Origin: Lawsonibacter sp. | Lineage (GTDB): Bacteria; Bacillota; Clostridia; Oscillospirales; Oscillospiraceae | Assembly (NCBI GenBank): GCA_022798855.1 | Contig: JAAWNI010000117.1 | Span: forward strand, 1 to 7,110 | Reading direction: 5' to 3' | DNA length: 7,110 bases | In this document: positions 1 through 4,671 of the stretch, one piece after another | Numbering within the stretch: the stretch's first letter is position 1 | Layout of the letters: the number at the start of each line of letters is the position of its first letter | Position numbers and translations under genes: made by a program | Notes under the pieces: generated by a model | Database searches by the model: none | What the model was told of the DNA's origin: nothing | The model's input: the letters and a program-made list of their open reading frames with translations, nothing else

Positions 1-2
1 GC

Positions 3-52
3 TGTAGGGGCGCGCACCGCGCGCCTGCGGGCGGACAATGTCCGCCCCTACA
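3..52. repeat. Complete hairpin repeat with TGTAGGGGCG ends
   Basis: A 50-bp element bounded by a perfect 10-bp inverted repeat, TGTAGGGGCG (3-12) and CGCCCCTACA (43-52). Inside are two perfect hairpins: GGCGCGC/GCGCGCC (9-15 with 19-25, loop ACC) and GGGCGGAC/GTCCGCCC (29-36 with 40-47, loop AAT). If both form, only TGTAG/CTACA (3-7 with 48-52) remains as a closing stem, giving a three-way-junction shape. A shortened relative lies at 5593-5618 and related ends at 4407-4440 and 4227-4240. It contains no coding potential. I treat it as a member of a dispersed intergenic repeat family; its function is unknown. Confidence 0.75.
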
Positions 53-62
53 TTAAGGCTGC

Positions 63-91
63 GCCTGTAGGGCAAGGGCTCTGCCCTTGCC
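63..91. repeat. Hairpin with TGTAGGG-type left end and GGGCTCTGCCC core
   Basis: The segment begins with CCTGTAGGG, resembling the left end of the 3-52 element, and continues into a perfect 9-bp hairpin, GGCAAGGGC (71-79), loop TCT (80-82), GCCCTTGCC (83-91). The same GGGCTCTGCCC core recurs at 4149-4159. After the stem comes CTTTATC, not a clean T-run, so I do not call it a terminator. Confidence 0.6.
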
Positions 92-116
92 TTTATCGGA
101 CTTTGCCTTGGTTGGG

Positions 117-170
117 GAATCCCCCAGCCACGGCTCCGCCGTGCCAGCCCCCTTTAACAAGGGGGCCTTT
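117..170 (-). repeat. Inverted half-copy of the GAATCCCCC/GGGGGATTC element
   Basis: Read on the minus strand, this matches the right half of the elements at 4248-4379 and 4455-4587. It has hairpin GCCCCCTT/AAGGGGGC (147-154 with 159-166), then hairpin CACGGC/GCCGTG (129-134 with 138-143), then the terminal GGGGGATTC (117-125 on the plus strand as GAATCCCCC). The left half of the element is missing. It lies just downstream of the XRE gene stop, so it would be in the 3' end of that transcript. A small CCGCC/GGCGG hairpin (171-184) sits between it and the stop. Nothing else is seen in 1-192. Confidence 0.75.
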
Positions 171-192
171 CCGCCTGCGGGCGGGACGGGGG

Positions 193-417
193 TCAGCTCC
201 GCTCATCCGTCCGCCCCACCAGATAGTCGATGGTGACACCGTAGAAGTCGGCCAACGCAGTCAATGATTTAATGCTTGGCTCATTTGTTCCGTCTTCATA
301 AAACTGATATCCACGGAGAGTAAGGCCCAAAAGTTCTGCCAGCTCACGTTGGTATACTCTACGCTCTTTTCGTAAAAGTGTCAATCTTTCTCCCAGAACT
401 GTTTTTTTCTTCGGCAT
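193..417 (-). CDS. Small XRE-family helix-turn-helix regulator (74 aa)
   Basis: A one-domain DNA-binding protein of the Cro/C1 (XRE) type, probably a repressor acting on its own intergenic region. Residues about 8-66 form the five-helix HTH fold: 'LGERLTLLRKERR', then 'YQRELAELLGLT' and 'GYQFYEDGTNEPSIKSL', ending in the typical 'LADFYGVTIDYLVGRTDE'. There is no effector or peptidase domain. The start at MPKKK (417) is chosen because AAGGGG lies 7 nt upstream; a longer reading to 468 would cross that site and the shared promoter region. By hand count the gene is about 47% GC, far below the neighbouring GC-rich genes, which hints at separate acquisition. It is divergent from the small gene at 491, a usual layout for a regulator and its target. 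The family call is firm; the target is inferred. Confidence 0.9.
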   Translation of the reverse strand: MPKKKTVLGERLTLLRKERRVYQRELAELLGLTLRGYQFYEDGTNEPSIKSLTALADFYGVTIDYLVGRTDERS

Positions 418-428
418 ACAATAACCCC

Positions 429-457
429 TTGACATGTATAAATTATCGTGGTACAAT
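429..457 (+). promoter_or_regulatory. Sigma-A-type promoter of the small gene at 491
   Basis: TTGACA at 429-434 (perfect -35) and TACAAT at 452-457 (5 of 6 to the -10 consensus), separated by exactly 17 bp. Transcription should start near 464, about 27 nt before the ATG at 491. An AGGAG ribosome site lies at 477-481, 9 nt before that ATG. No equally good minus-strand promoter for the XRE gene was found in the same region. Confidence 0.8.
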
Positions 458-472
458 GTATATATCATACAT
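434..472. promoter_or_regulatory. Candidate XRE operator: three ATGTAT half-sites
   Basis: ATGTAT occurs at 434-439 and 456-461, and its reverse complement ATACAT at 467-472. The last two form a 6-5-6 inverted repeat (456-472) overlapping the -10 box; the first overlaps the end of the -35 box. The two direct copies are 22 bp apart, about two helical turns. XRE repressors commonly bind short palindromes over divergent promoters, so binding here by the 193-417 product is likely but inferred. Confidence 0.5.
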
Positions 473-490
473 AAGCAGGAGTGACACTCA

Positions 491-757
491 ATGTACCATT
501 ACATCAACAATCTCTACCAATTAGAGTTGGAATCCGGACGGCTGGATTTTGAGTCCGATTTGGGATATCGGGAAGCGCTCCGCTGTTTTTCTGTGCAGTA
601 TGAAGACATATACCTGGCCGGGGACCCCAAGCTGTGCGAAGCGCTTTTCAGTTCCTGTTTCGATTTGGAGTATTACGCCTCCAGGGCGGCCTTTTCCTAT
701 GGGCTGCGCCTGGGCATAGCCCTGAGCCGCTGGGGAGGCGGCTTGTCAGCCCTCTAG
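491..757 (+). CDS. Small DUF6809-like protein of unknown function (88 aa)
   Basis: A short acidic, aromatic-rich protein with no signal peptide and no convincing membrane helix. The C-terminal part (residues about 57-80, 'FDLEYYASRAAFSYGLRLG') resembles from memory the 'E..AF.YGFRLG..L' motif near the end of DUF6809-type proteins, small proteins of unknown role in Clostridia often found in accessory regions. I could not confirm this by search. The start is fixed by AGGAG 9 nt upstream and the strong promoter at 429-457. GC is about 54% by hand count, between the XRE gene and the GC-rich neighbours, rising towards the 3' end. The last 12 bp overlap the end of dprA on the other strand. Divergence from the XRE gene suggests that regulator controls it; an antitoxin/toxin or phage-remnant role is possible but unsupported. 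Confidence 0.75.
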   Translation: MYHYINNLYQLELESGRLDFESDLGYREALRCFSVQYEDIYLAGDPKLCEALFSSCFDLEYYASRAAFSYGLRLGIALSRWGGGLSAL

Positions 758-1969
758 CTCCACCAGGGCGTAAAACCTCCGGCCCGGGCGCTCCTCTACA
801 GCCCCCTGGACCTGGAGCATGGTGATGGCCGAAAGTATCCGCTTGGCGGGTATCTGGGTCCGCTCCACGATCTCGTCGGCGGTGAGGGCGGACTTGGCCG
901 CCGCCGCCAGCACCGACAGCTCGTCGTCGGTGAAGCGGTCCCTCTGCCGGGCGCGGGGGACCAGCTCCCGCTTGCCGGGCTCCTCCCTGGGGGGCCGCTG
1001 GACAGGGCGCTCCCGCCGGGGCTTGTCCACCCCCTGGGACAGCCGCGCCCTGGCTACCTCCGGGGGCAGCGGCGCCAGCTTGGCCAGCTTGGACGGGTAC
1101 AGGTCCACATAGTCCTCCAAAACGTCCTCCGCGCTCTCCACCAGCCGGGCCATGTTGTCGTGGATCAGCCGGTTGGTCCCCCGGGCCCGCCCCTCGTCCG
1201 GCCCCACCGGAAGGGCGTAGACCTCCCGGCCCTGCTCCAGGGCGTGGCCGACGGTGAGCATGGTGCCCCCCTGCACCTCGCACTCAATGGCCAGCACCCC
1301 CAGGCACAGGCCGCTTATAATGCGGTTGCGGGGCTTGAAGTGCGCCCCCTTGTGGGGGGTGCCCGGAGGATACTCGGAGATCAGCGCCCCCGCCGCCGCC
1401 ACGTCGTCATAATAAAAGCGGTTTTCGTAGGGGAACTTTACGTCCACCCCGCCGGCCAGCAGGGAGACTACCGGCCCGCCCCCGCTCAGCGCGCCCCGGA
1501 TCGCGTGGCAGTCCACGCCCTCGGCAATGCCGGACACCACCAGCGCCCCCTTGGACGCCAAATCCAGGCCCATCTTCTCGGCCCACTCCACCCCCTTGGC
1601 GGAGCACCTGCGCATCCCTACCACGGCGATGGCCGGCTCCTCGTCAAAGCGGAAGGCCTTCCCCTTGATATACAGCACCACCGGCGGAAGGCCGATCTGC
1701 CGCAGCCGCTGGGGGTAGCCGGCGTCCTGGAAGGTCATGACCCGTACGCCCAGCCGATCGCAGTCCCCCAGGATTCTGTTGGGCTCGTCCATGCTCTTGT
1801 CCAGCAGGGACCGCCTGGCGAAGGAGTCCAGCGGCAGCAGGCCGAAGTCCCCCTCCTCCCCGTAGAAGGCCCGCTCCGGAGTGCCGAAGTGGTCCAGCAC
1901 CGTCAGCGCCCCCGCCGGCCCCAGCCCCTTCCGGGTGGTCAGCCACAGCCAGTATTTCAGCTCCGCCAT
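746..1969 (-). CDS. dprA: DNA-processing protein DprA (Smf), 407 aa
   Basis: DprA binds incoming single-stranded DNA in the cytoplasm and loads RecA during natural transformation; the family is also found in bacteria not known to be competent. Residues about 1-105 form the N-terminal SAM-like/extension region ('TTRKGLGPAGALTVLDHFG'). The Rossmann-like core (about 106-290) shows VVGMRRCSAKG (116-126), SGIAEGVDCHAIRGAL (146-161), GGVDVKFPYENR (173-184), ISEYPPGTP (197-205) and FKPRNRIISGL (211-221). A Pro/Arg-rich linker (about 298-345) leads to a C-terminal winged helix (about 346-404, 'LTADEIVERTQIP...LQVQGAVEERPGRRFY'). At 407 residues it is longer than the usual 360-380, mainly through the linker. 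A G-rich ribosome site (GGGGGG) lies 7 nt before the ATG. No topA is adjacent, unlike the common dprA-topA order. The call is firm; a competence role here is not shown. Confidence 0.95.
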   Translation of the reverse strand: MAELKYWLWLTTRKGLGPAGALTVLDHFGTPERAFYGEEGDFGLLPLDSFARRSLLDKSMDEPNRILGDCDRLGVRVMTFQDAGYPQRLRQIGLPPVVLYIKGKAFRFDEEPAIAVVGMRRCSAKGVEWAEKMGLDLASKGALVVSGIAEGVDCHAIRGALSGGGPVVSLLAGGVDVKFPYENRFYYDDVAAAGALISEYPPGTPHKGAHFKPRNRIISGLCLGVLAIECEVQGGTMLTVGHALEQGREVYALPVGPDEGRARGTNRLIHDNMARLVESAEDVLEDYVDLYPSKLAKLAPLPPEVARARLSQGVDKPRRERPVQRPPREEPGKRELVPRARQRDRFTDDELSVLAAAAKSALTADEIVERTQIPAKRILSAITMLQVQGAVEERPGRRFYALVELEG

Positions 1970-1985
1970 AAAGCGCCCCCCAATC

Positions 1986-2001
1986 TAAAGATTAGTCTTT
2001 A
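1986..2001. promoter_or_regulatory. Palindrome over the MFS -35 box, candidate operator
   Basis: TAAAGA (1986-1991) and TCTTTA (1996-2001) form a perfect 6-4-6 inverted repeat around TTAG. A second overlapping palindrome, AATCT-AA-AGATT, covers 1982-1993. Both lie in the 83-bp gap between divergent dprA and the MFS gene and reach into the transporter's -35 box. A regulator site is plausible, but no candidate regulator gene is adjacent to this gap. Confidence 0.35.
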
Positions 2002-2026
2002 CAAATCCCTCCATCCAAGGTATGGT
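1998..2026 (+). promoter_or_regulatory. Promoter of the MFS transporter gene
   Basis: TTTACA (1998-2003, 5 of 6 to TTGACA) and TATGGT (2021-2026, 4 of 6 to TATAAT) are 17 bp apart. Transcription would start near 2033, giving a leader of only about 20 nt that still contains the AAGGAGAGG ribosome site (2036-2044) before the ATG at 2053. I could not identify a clear promoter for dprA in the same gap. Confidence 0.55.
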
Positions 2027-2052
2027 TATAGCTGGAAGGAGAGGATTTTTTT

Positions 2053-3282
2053 ATGTGCCAACGCCAATCTGTCCGCCCCTGGCTGGTCTGCCTGGGGGGC
2101 GCGGTCATGCTGTTTTCGTCCATGGGGCTGGGGAGCAACCTCTACTCGGTCTATCAGCCCTATATCATCGCCCAAAACGCCTTTACCAATACCCAGGCCT
2201 CCTGGATCATCACCACCCGCAGCCTGTTCATCGTGCTGGGGATGATGTCCGCCGGGTGGCTCTGCGCCCGCCTGGGCATCCGGAACGCCGTGTCGGCGGG
2301 CATGCTCCTGCTGGTGCTGTCCCGGCTCCTCTTCGGCGCCGCCGGCTCCCTGCCCGCCTATCTGGCCGCCGCCGCCCTCACCGGGCTGGCCTACAGCTGG
2401 GCGGGGATGATACCCCTGTCCCTGCTCATCAACAACTGGTTCCAGGACCGGAACGCCTTCGCCCTGGGGCTGGCTTCGGCGGGCAGCGGCCTGGCCACCA
2501 TCCTGATCCCCGCCCCCCTCACCGGGATCATCCAGGCCTGGGGGCTGAAAGCGGCCTTTTGGACGGAGGCGGCCTTCGCCCTGCTCCTGGGGGGCGCGGT
2601 GTACCTCCTGGTCCAGGACCACCCCGCCCGCCTGGGCCTGGAGCCCTACTACCAGGGCGGGGGCCGGGAGCACACCCCCCTCCAGCACCCCGCCCCGAAG
2701 GGGATGTCCCCCCTGTTCTGGGCGCTGTACCTGACGGCGGTGTTCCTCACCGGCGCCCCCACCGCCATCGGAATGACCAATGTGGGGGTGCTCTACCGCA
2801 CCGAGGGCTTCCAGCCCGGCACGGTGGCCGCCTTAGTCTCCTGCGTGGGGCTGGCCCTTATGGTGGGAAAAATGCTCTACGGCGAGCTGGCCGACCGGCT
2901 GGGCGGCTGCCCCGCCACCTGCATCATATACGGGGTGGCCCTTCTGGCCTACGCCCTCCTCTGCCTGGCCCCCAACGGCAGTGTGCCCGTGGCCTTCGCC
3001 GCAGCCGCCGCCCTGGGTTTGGCCCTCCCCCTGAGCAATGTGTCCTTCTCCATCTGGGCCAGGGACTTTCTGGGGGACGAGGGCTTCGCCAAGGGGCTGA
3101 AATGGAGCCAGACCCTCTACGCCCTGGGCATCGTGGCCTTCGGCCCCCTCCCCGGCTGGCTGGCCGACCGGACCGGGGGCTATGTGGCCTCTTACCTCCT
3201 GTTCGGGGGGATGATGGCCGTCTCCTTCTTGTTCGTCGCGCTGGTCTACCGCAGGACCAGGTCCGGCGGCAGGCCCCGGTGA
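2053..3282 (+). CDS. Major facilitator superfamily transporter (409 aa)
   Basis: An inner-membrane secondary transporter with the 12-helix MFS layout: six hydrophobic helices, a hydrophilic central loop (about 187-218), then six more. MFS motif-A-like loops are visible between helices 2 and 3 (GWLCARLGIRN, 68-78) and in the second half (GELADRLGG, 277-285). A third turn, GWLADRTGG (368-376), follows helix 10. The stretch NNWFQDRNAFALGLASAGSG (127-146) resembles the 'N.WF..RR..A.G...AG' signature of the monocarboxylate/oxalate-formate antiporter branch, so a small organic anion is a possible substrate; this is weak inference. The start is set by AAGGAGAGG shortly before ATG 2053. The gene is alone on its strand and faces the methyltransferase gene with an 8-bp gap and no terminator hairpin between them. 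Drug efflux remains an alternative. Confidence 0.88.
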   Translation: MCQRQSVRPWLVCLGGAVMLFSSMGLGSNLYSVYQPYIIAQNAFTNTQASWIITTRSLFIVLGMMSAGWLCARLGIRNAVSAGMLLLVLSRLLFGAAGSLPAYLAAAALTGLAYSWAGMIPLSLLINNWFQDRNAFALGLASAGSGLATILIPAPLTGIIQAWGLKAAFWTEAAFALLLGGAVYLLVQDHPARLGLEPYYQGGGREHTPLQHPAPKGMSPLFWALYLTAVFLTGAPTAIGMTNVGVLYRTEGFQPGTVAALVSCVGLALMVGKMLYGELADRLGGCPATCIIYGVALLAYALLCLAPNGSVPVAFAAAAALGLALPLSNVSFSIWARDFLGDEGFAKGLKWSQTLYALGIVAFGPLPGWLADRTGGYVASYLLFGGMMAVSFLFVALVYRRTRSGGRPR

Positions 3283-3290
3283 GCCTCCTT

Positions 3291-4043
3291 CTAACGGGCC
3301 ATCTCCCAGAGGACGACCGCCGCGGCCGCCGCCGCGTTCAGCGACTCGCACCGCTCCCGCATGGGGATTTTAATGGCCTTCTCGCTGAGCGCCAGCAGCT
3401 GGGGGGAGATGCCCCTCCCCTCGCTTCCAATCACAACGGCGCAGCGCTCCAGCCCCGCCGTCCTGATGTCTATGGCGTCCTCCCGCAGGGCCGTGGCGTA
3501 CAGCCGCAGGCCGGAGCGCTCCAGCAGGCCCGGCAGCGCTTCCTCCTCCACCTCGTACACCGGCAGGCGGAAGCAGGCCCCCATGGTGGCCCGCACCGTC
3601 TTGGGCGAGAAGGGGTCGGCGCAGCGGTGGACTAAAAGCAGCCCGTCCGCCCCCAGGGCGTCGGCGGTCCGCCAGATGGCCCCCACATTCCCTGGGTCCT
3701 GGAGCCCGTCCAAAATCAGCCAGCGGCCCCCCTCCAGCCTCTCCGGCGGCGCCAGGCTGGGCATCCCGGCCAGAAACAGCACCCCCTGGGGGGTCCTGGT
3801 GCCGCACAGGCTGTTCAGCAGCTCCGCCGGCACCTCCGCCCGCCACAGGCCGTCCAGCCCGGGCAGGTCCACCCCTTGGGCGGTCACCACTGCCTCAACC
3901 GCCGCACCCGCTTTCAGGGCTTCGGCCAATAGCTTTGGCCCCTCCCCGAAAAAAAGCCCGCAGCTCCGGCGGTACTCCCGCTCAGACGTCAGCCTGCGTA
4001 TGCGCTTGATGAGCTGGTTGCTTCGGCTGGTGATTATTTCCAA
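3291..4043 (-). CDS. TrmH/SpoU-family RNA 2'-O-methyltransferase (250 aa, TTG start)
   Basis: A SPOUT-class enzyme that transfers a methyl group from S-adenosylmethionine to a ribose 2'-OH in rRNA or tRNA. Residues 1-105 form the SpoU substrate-binding domain ('ITSRSNQLIKRIRRL', 'FFGEGPKLLAEAL', 'NSLCGTRTPQGVLF'). The catalytic knot carries motif 1, LDGLQDPGNVGAIWRTADAL (111-130, Asn119 and Arg125), motif 2, VVIGSEGRGI (203-212, Glu208), and motif 3, IPMRERCESLNAAAAAAVV (226-244, Ser234 and Asn236). Length fits the 245-270-aa RlmB/YsgA-like group; which nucleotide is modified cannot be told. I choose TTG 4043 over ATG 4067: a GGGAGGG site lies 8 nt before the TTG, families begin 'MeiITSRsN', and the predicted transcript starts at about 4070, too close to 4067 to carry a ribosome site for it. 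Confidence 0.92.
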   Translation of the reverse strand: MEIITSRSNQLIKRIRRLTSEREYRRSCGLFFGEGPKLLAEALKAGAAVEAVVTAQGVDLPGLDGLWRAEVPAELLNSLCGTRTPQGVLFLAGMPSLAPPERLEGGRWLILDGLQDPGNVGAIWRTADALGADGLLLVHRCADPFSPKTVRATMGACFRLPVYEVEEEALPGLLERSGLRLYATALREDAIDIRTAGLERCAVVIGSEGRGISPQLLALSEKAIKIPMRERCESLNAAAAAAVVLWEMAR

Positions 4044-4051
4044 GGCGGATG

Positions 4052-4061
4052 CCCTCCCTCT
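4052..4061 (-). promoter_or_regulatory. Ribosome-binding site that decides the TTG start
   Basis: On the minus strand this reads AGAGGGAGGG and ends 8 nt before TTG 4043. The upstream in-frame ATG at 4067 has no such site at a usable distance (its nearest, AAGGGG, is about 22 nt away and inside the promoter spacer). Confidence 0.75.
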
Positions 4062-4076
4062 GGACATGATTCTTAT

Positions 4077-4105
4077 ATCATAAAGGTATCCCCTTGGGTT
4101 GTCAA
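4077..4105 (-). promoter_or_regulatory. Near-consensus sigma-A promoter of the methyltransferase gene
   Basis: On the minus strand, TTGACA (4105-4100, 6 of 6) and TATGAT (4082-4077, 5 of 6) with an exact 17-bp spacer. Transcription is expected near 4070, leaving a leader of about 27 nt before TTG 4043. It is the best promoter in the window with the one at 429-457. Confidence 0.82.
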
Positions 4106-4142
4106 GGAAAGTTTTTTGGAATGCCTGTCGGTTTGTCACCCA

Positions 4143-4180
4143 GGACAGGGGCTCTGCCCCCGCCTGTCCCCGAAAGGGGA
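4143..4180. repeat. Paired hairpins with GGGCTCTGCCC core and GAAA loop
   Basis: GGGGC-TCT-GCCCC (4148-4160) is nested in an outer GGACAGG/CCTGTCC pair (4143-4149 with 4163-4169, competing at one or two bases). It is followed by TCCCC-GAAA-GGGGA (4167-4180), a GNRA-type tetraloop hairpin. The GGGCTCTGCCC core is shared with 76-86. This begins the gene-free stretch that runs to 4671. Confidence 0.5.
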
Positions 4181-4195
4181 TTGCATAGAATCGGA

Positions 4196-4240
4196 TGTAA
4201 ACGGAATCTCCCTGCCGCCAGAGAACGGCGCGCCCTACAG
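4196..4240. repeat. Degenerate repeat fragment ahead of the first long element
   Basis: TGTAAACGGAATC (4196-4208) is identical to 4447-4459, just before and into the second long element. Here the match continues only loosely (CTCCCTGCCGCCA), as a broken left end. GGCGCGCCCTACAG (4227-4240) then matches the right end of the 4407-4440 hairpin. The same order, CCCTACAG and then a GAATCCCCC element, recurs at 4429-4460, so a composite unit seems to have been copied. Confidence 0.5.
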
Positions 4241-4247
4241 AGTTACG

Positions 4248-4379
4248 GAATCCCCCCGCCACTTCGTGGCCCTCCCCCCTTTGACAAGGGGGGCTTGGGG
4301 TGCTTGAAGGCCCCGGTCCTGCTCCAAAGGCCCCCTTGTTAAAGGGGGCTGGCACGGCGCAGCCGTGACTGGGGGATTC
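4248..4379. repeat. TIR-bounded hairpin element, copy 1 (132 bp)
   Basis: Bounded by the 9-bp inverted repeat GAATCCCCC/GGGGGATTC. In order it holds hairpin 1 GCCAC-TTC-GTGGC (4258-4270), hairpin 2 CCCCCCTT-TGAC-AAGGGGGG (4274-4293), a linker with GGCCCCGG, hairpin 3 GCCCCCTT-GTTA-AAGGGGGC (4330-4349) and hairpin 4 CACGGC-GCA-GCCGTG (4353-4367). The order is roughly mirror-symmetric, so the whole is a large imperfect palindrome, like a MITE or REPIN-type repeat. No protein is encoded. A near-identical copy lies at 4455-4587 and an inverted right half at 117-170. Confidence 0.85.
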
Positions 4380-4406
4380 TGGTTCATCGAAAACTTTCCT
4401 TAGAGC

Positions 4407-4440
4407 CTGTAGGGCGCGCCGGGGTCGTCGCGCCCTACAG
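4407..4440. repeat. Short hairpin repeat with CTGTAGGGCGCG ends
   Basis: A perfect 12-bp stem, CTGTAGGGCGCG (4407-4418) with CGCGCCCTACAG (4429-4440), around a 10-nt loop. It sits between the two long elements. Its ends match the TGTAGGGGCG family at 3-52 in style, with a shorter interior. No T-run follows on either strand. Confidence 0.7.
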
Positions 4441-4454
4441 ATTTCCTGTAAACG

Positions 4455-4587
4455 GAATCCCCCCGCCACTTCGTGGCCCTCCCCCCCTTTGGCAAGGGGG
4501 GCTTGGGTGCTTGACGGCCCCGGTCCCGCTCCAAAGGCCCCCTTGTTAAAGGGGGCTGGCGGCGGCGAAGCCGCTGACTGGGGGATT
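4455..4587. repeat. TIR-bounded hairpin element, copy 2 (133 bp)
   Basis: Same ends, order and strand as copy 1: GAATCCCCC and GGGGGATTC, hairpin 2 at 4482-4501, hairpin 3 at 4537-4556, hairpin 4 at 4561-4573. By eye more than 90% of positions are identical to copy 1. The main differences fall in loops, in homopolymer length and in hairpin 4, where ACGGC/GCCGT becomes GCGGC/GCCGC, a paired change that keeps the stem. The copies are 207 bp apart start to start. Confidence 0.85.
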
Positions 4588-4607
4588 CTTTTAACTTATG
4601 AGCTGGT

Positions 4608-4668
4608 TGCTTGACGGCCCCCCTCAGTCCGGCCTGCGGCCGGCCAGCTCCCCCACAAGGGGGGAGCC
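4608..4668. repeat. Diverged half-element at the end of dapF
   Basis: TGCTTGACGGCCCC (4608-4621) is an exact copy of the linker of copy 2 (4508-4521). It is followed by CTCAGTC, hairpin CCGGCC-TGC-GGCCGG (4629-4643) and hairpin GCTCCCCC/GGGGGAGC (4647-4654 with 4660-4667). The order matches the inverted right half of the long element, but the sequences differ. It lies 4 bp beyond the dapF stop, so its stems could slow or end dapF transcription, although no T-run follows on the minus strand. Confidence 0.55.
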
Positions 4669-4671
4669 TCC

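Noticed and set aside
193..468. Longer 91-aa form of the XRE protein starting at 468
   Set aside because: The extra residues are encoded by the shared promoter/operator region and the good ribosome site lies in front of the start at 417.
193..757. Toxin-antitoxin pair
   Set aside because: The genes are divergent rather than in one operon and the 88-aa protein shows no known toxin fold or catalytic motif; kept only as a possibility.
1160..2245. Plus-strand open frame opposite dprA
   Set aside because: Antisense shadow of dprA; the translation has no recognisable domain and crosses the dprA/MFS control region.
2022..3635. Long plus-strand open frame (537 codons) overlapping the MFS gene
   Set aside because: Pro/Arg/Gly-rich translation with no family motif; it is a shifted frame of the GC-rich MFS gene and runs into the methyltransferase on the other strand.
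4274..4293. Intrinsic terminator from the CCCCCCTT/AAGGGGGG hairpin
   Set aside because: No T-run follows on either strand and the same hairpin occurs in every copy of the element, so it is better explained as part of the repeat.
4094..4342. Small open frames in the repeat region downstream of position 4094
   Set aside because: They run through hairpin repeats, lack ribosome sites and change meaning between the two repeat copies.
4248..4587. CRISPR array
   Set aside because: Only two long copies, the repeated unit is itself a set of hairpins of over 130 bp, the intervening DNA is another repeat, and no cas gene is present.
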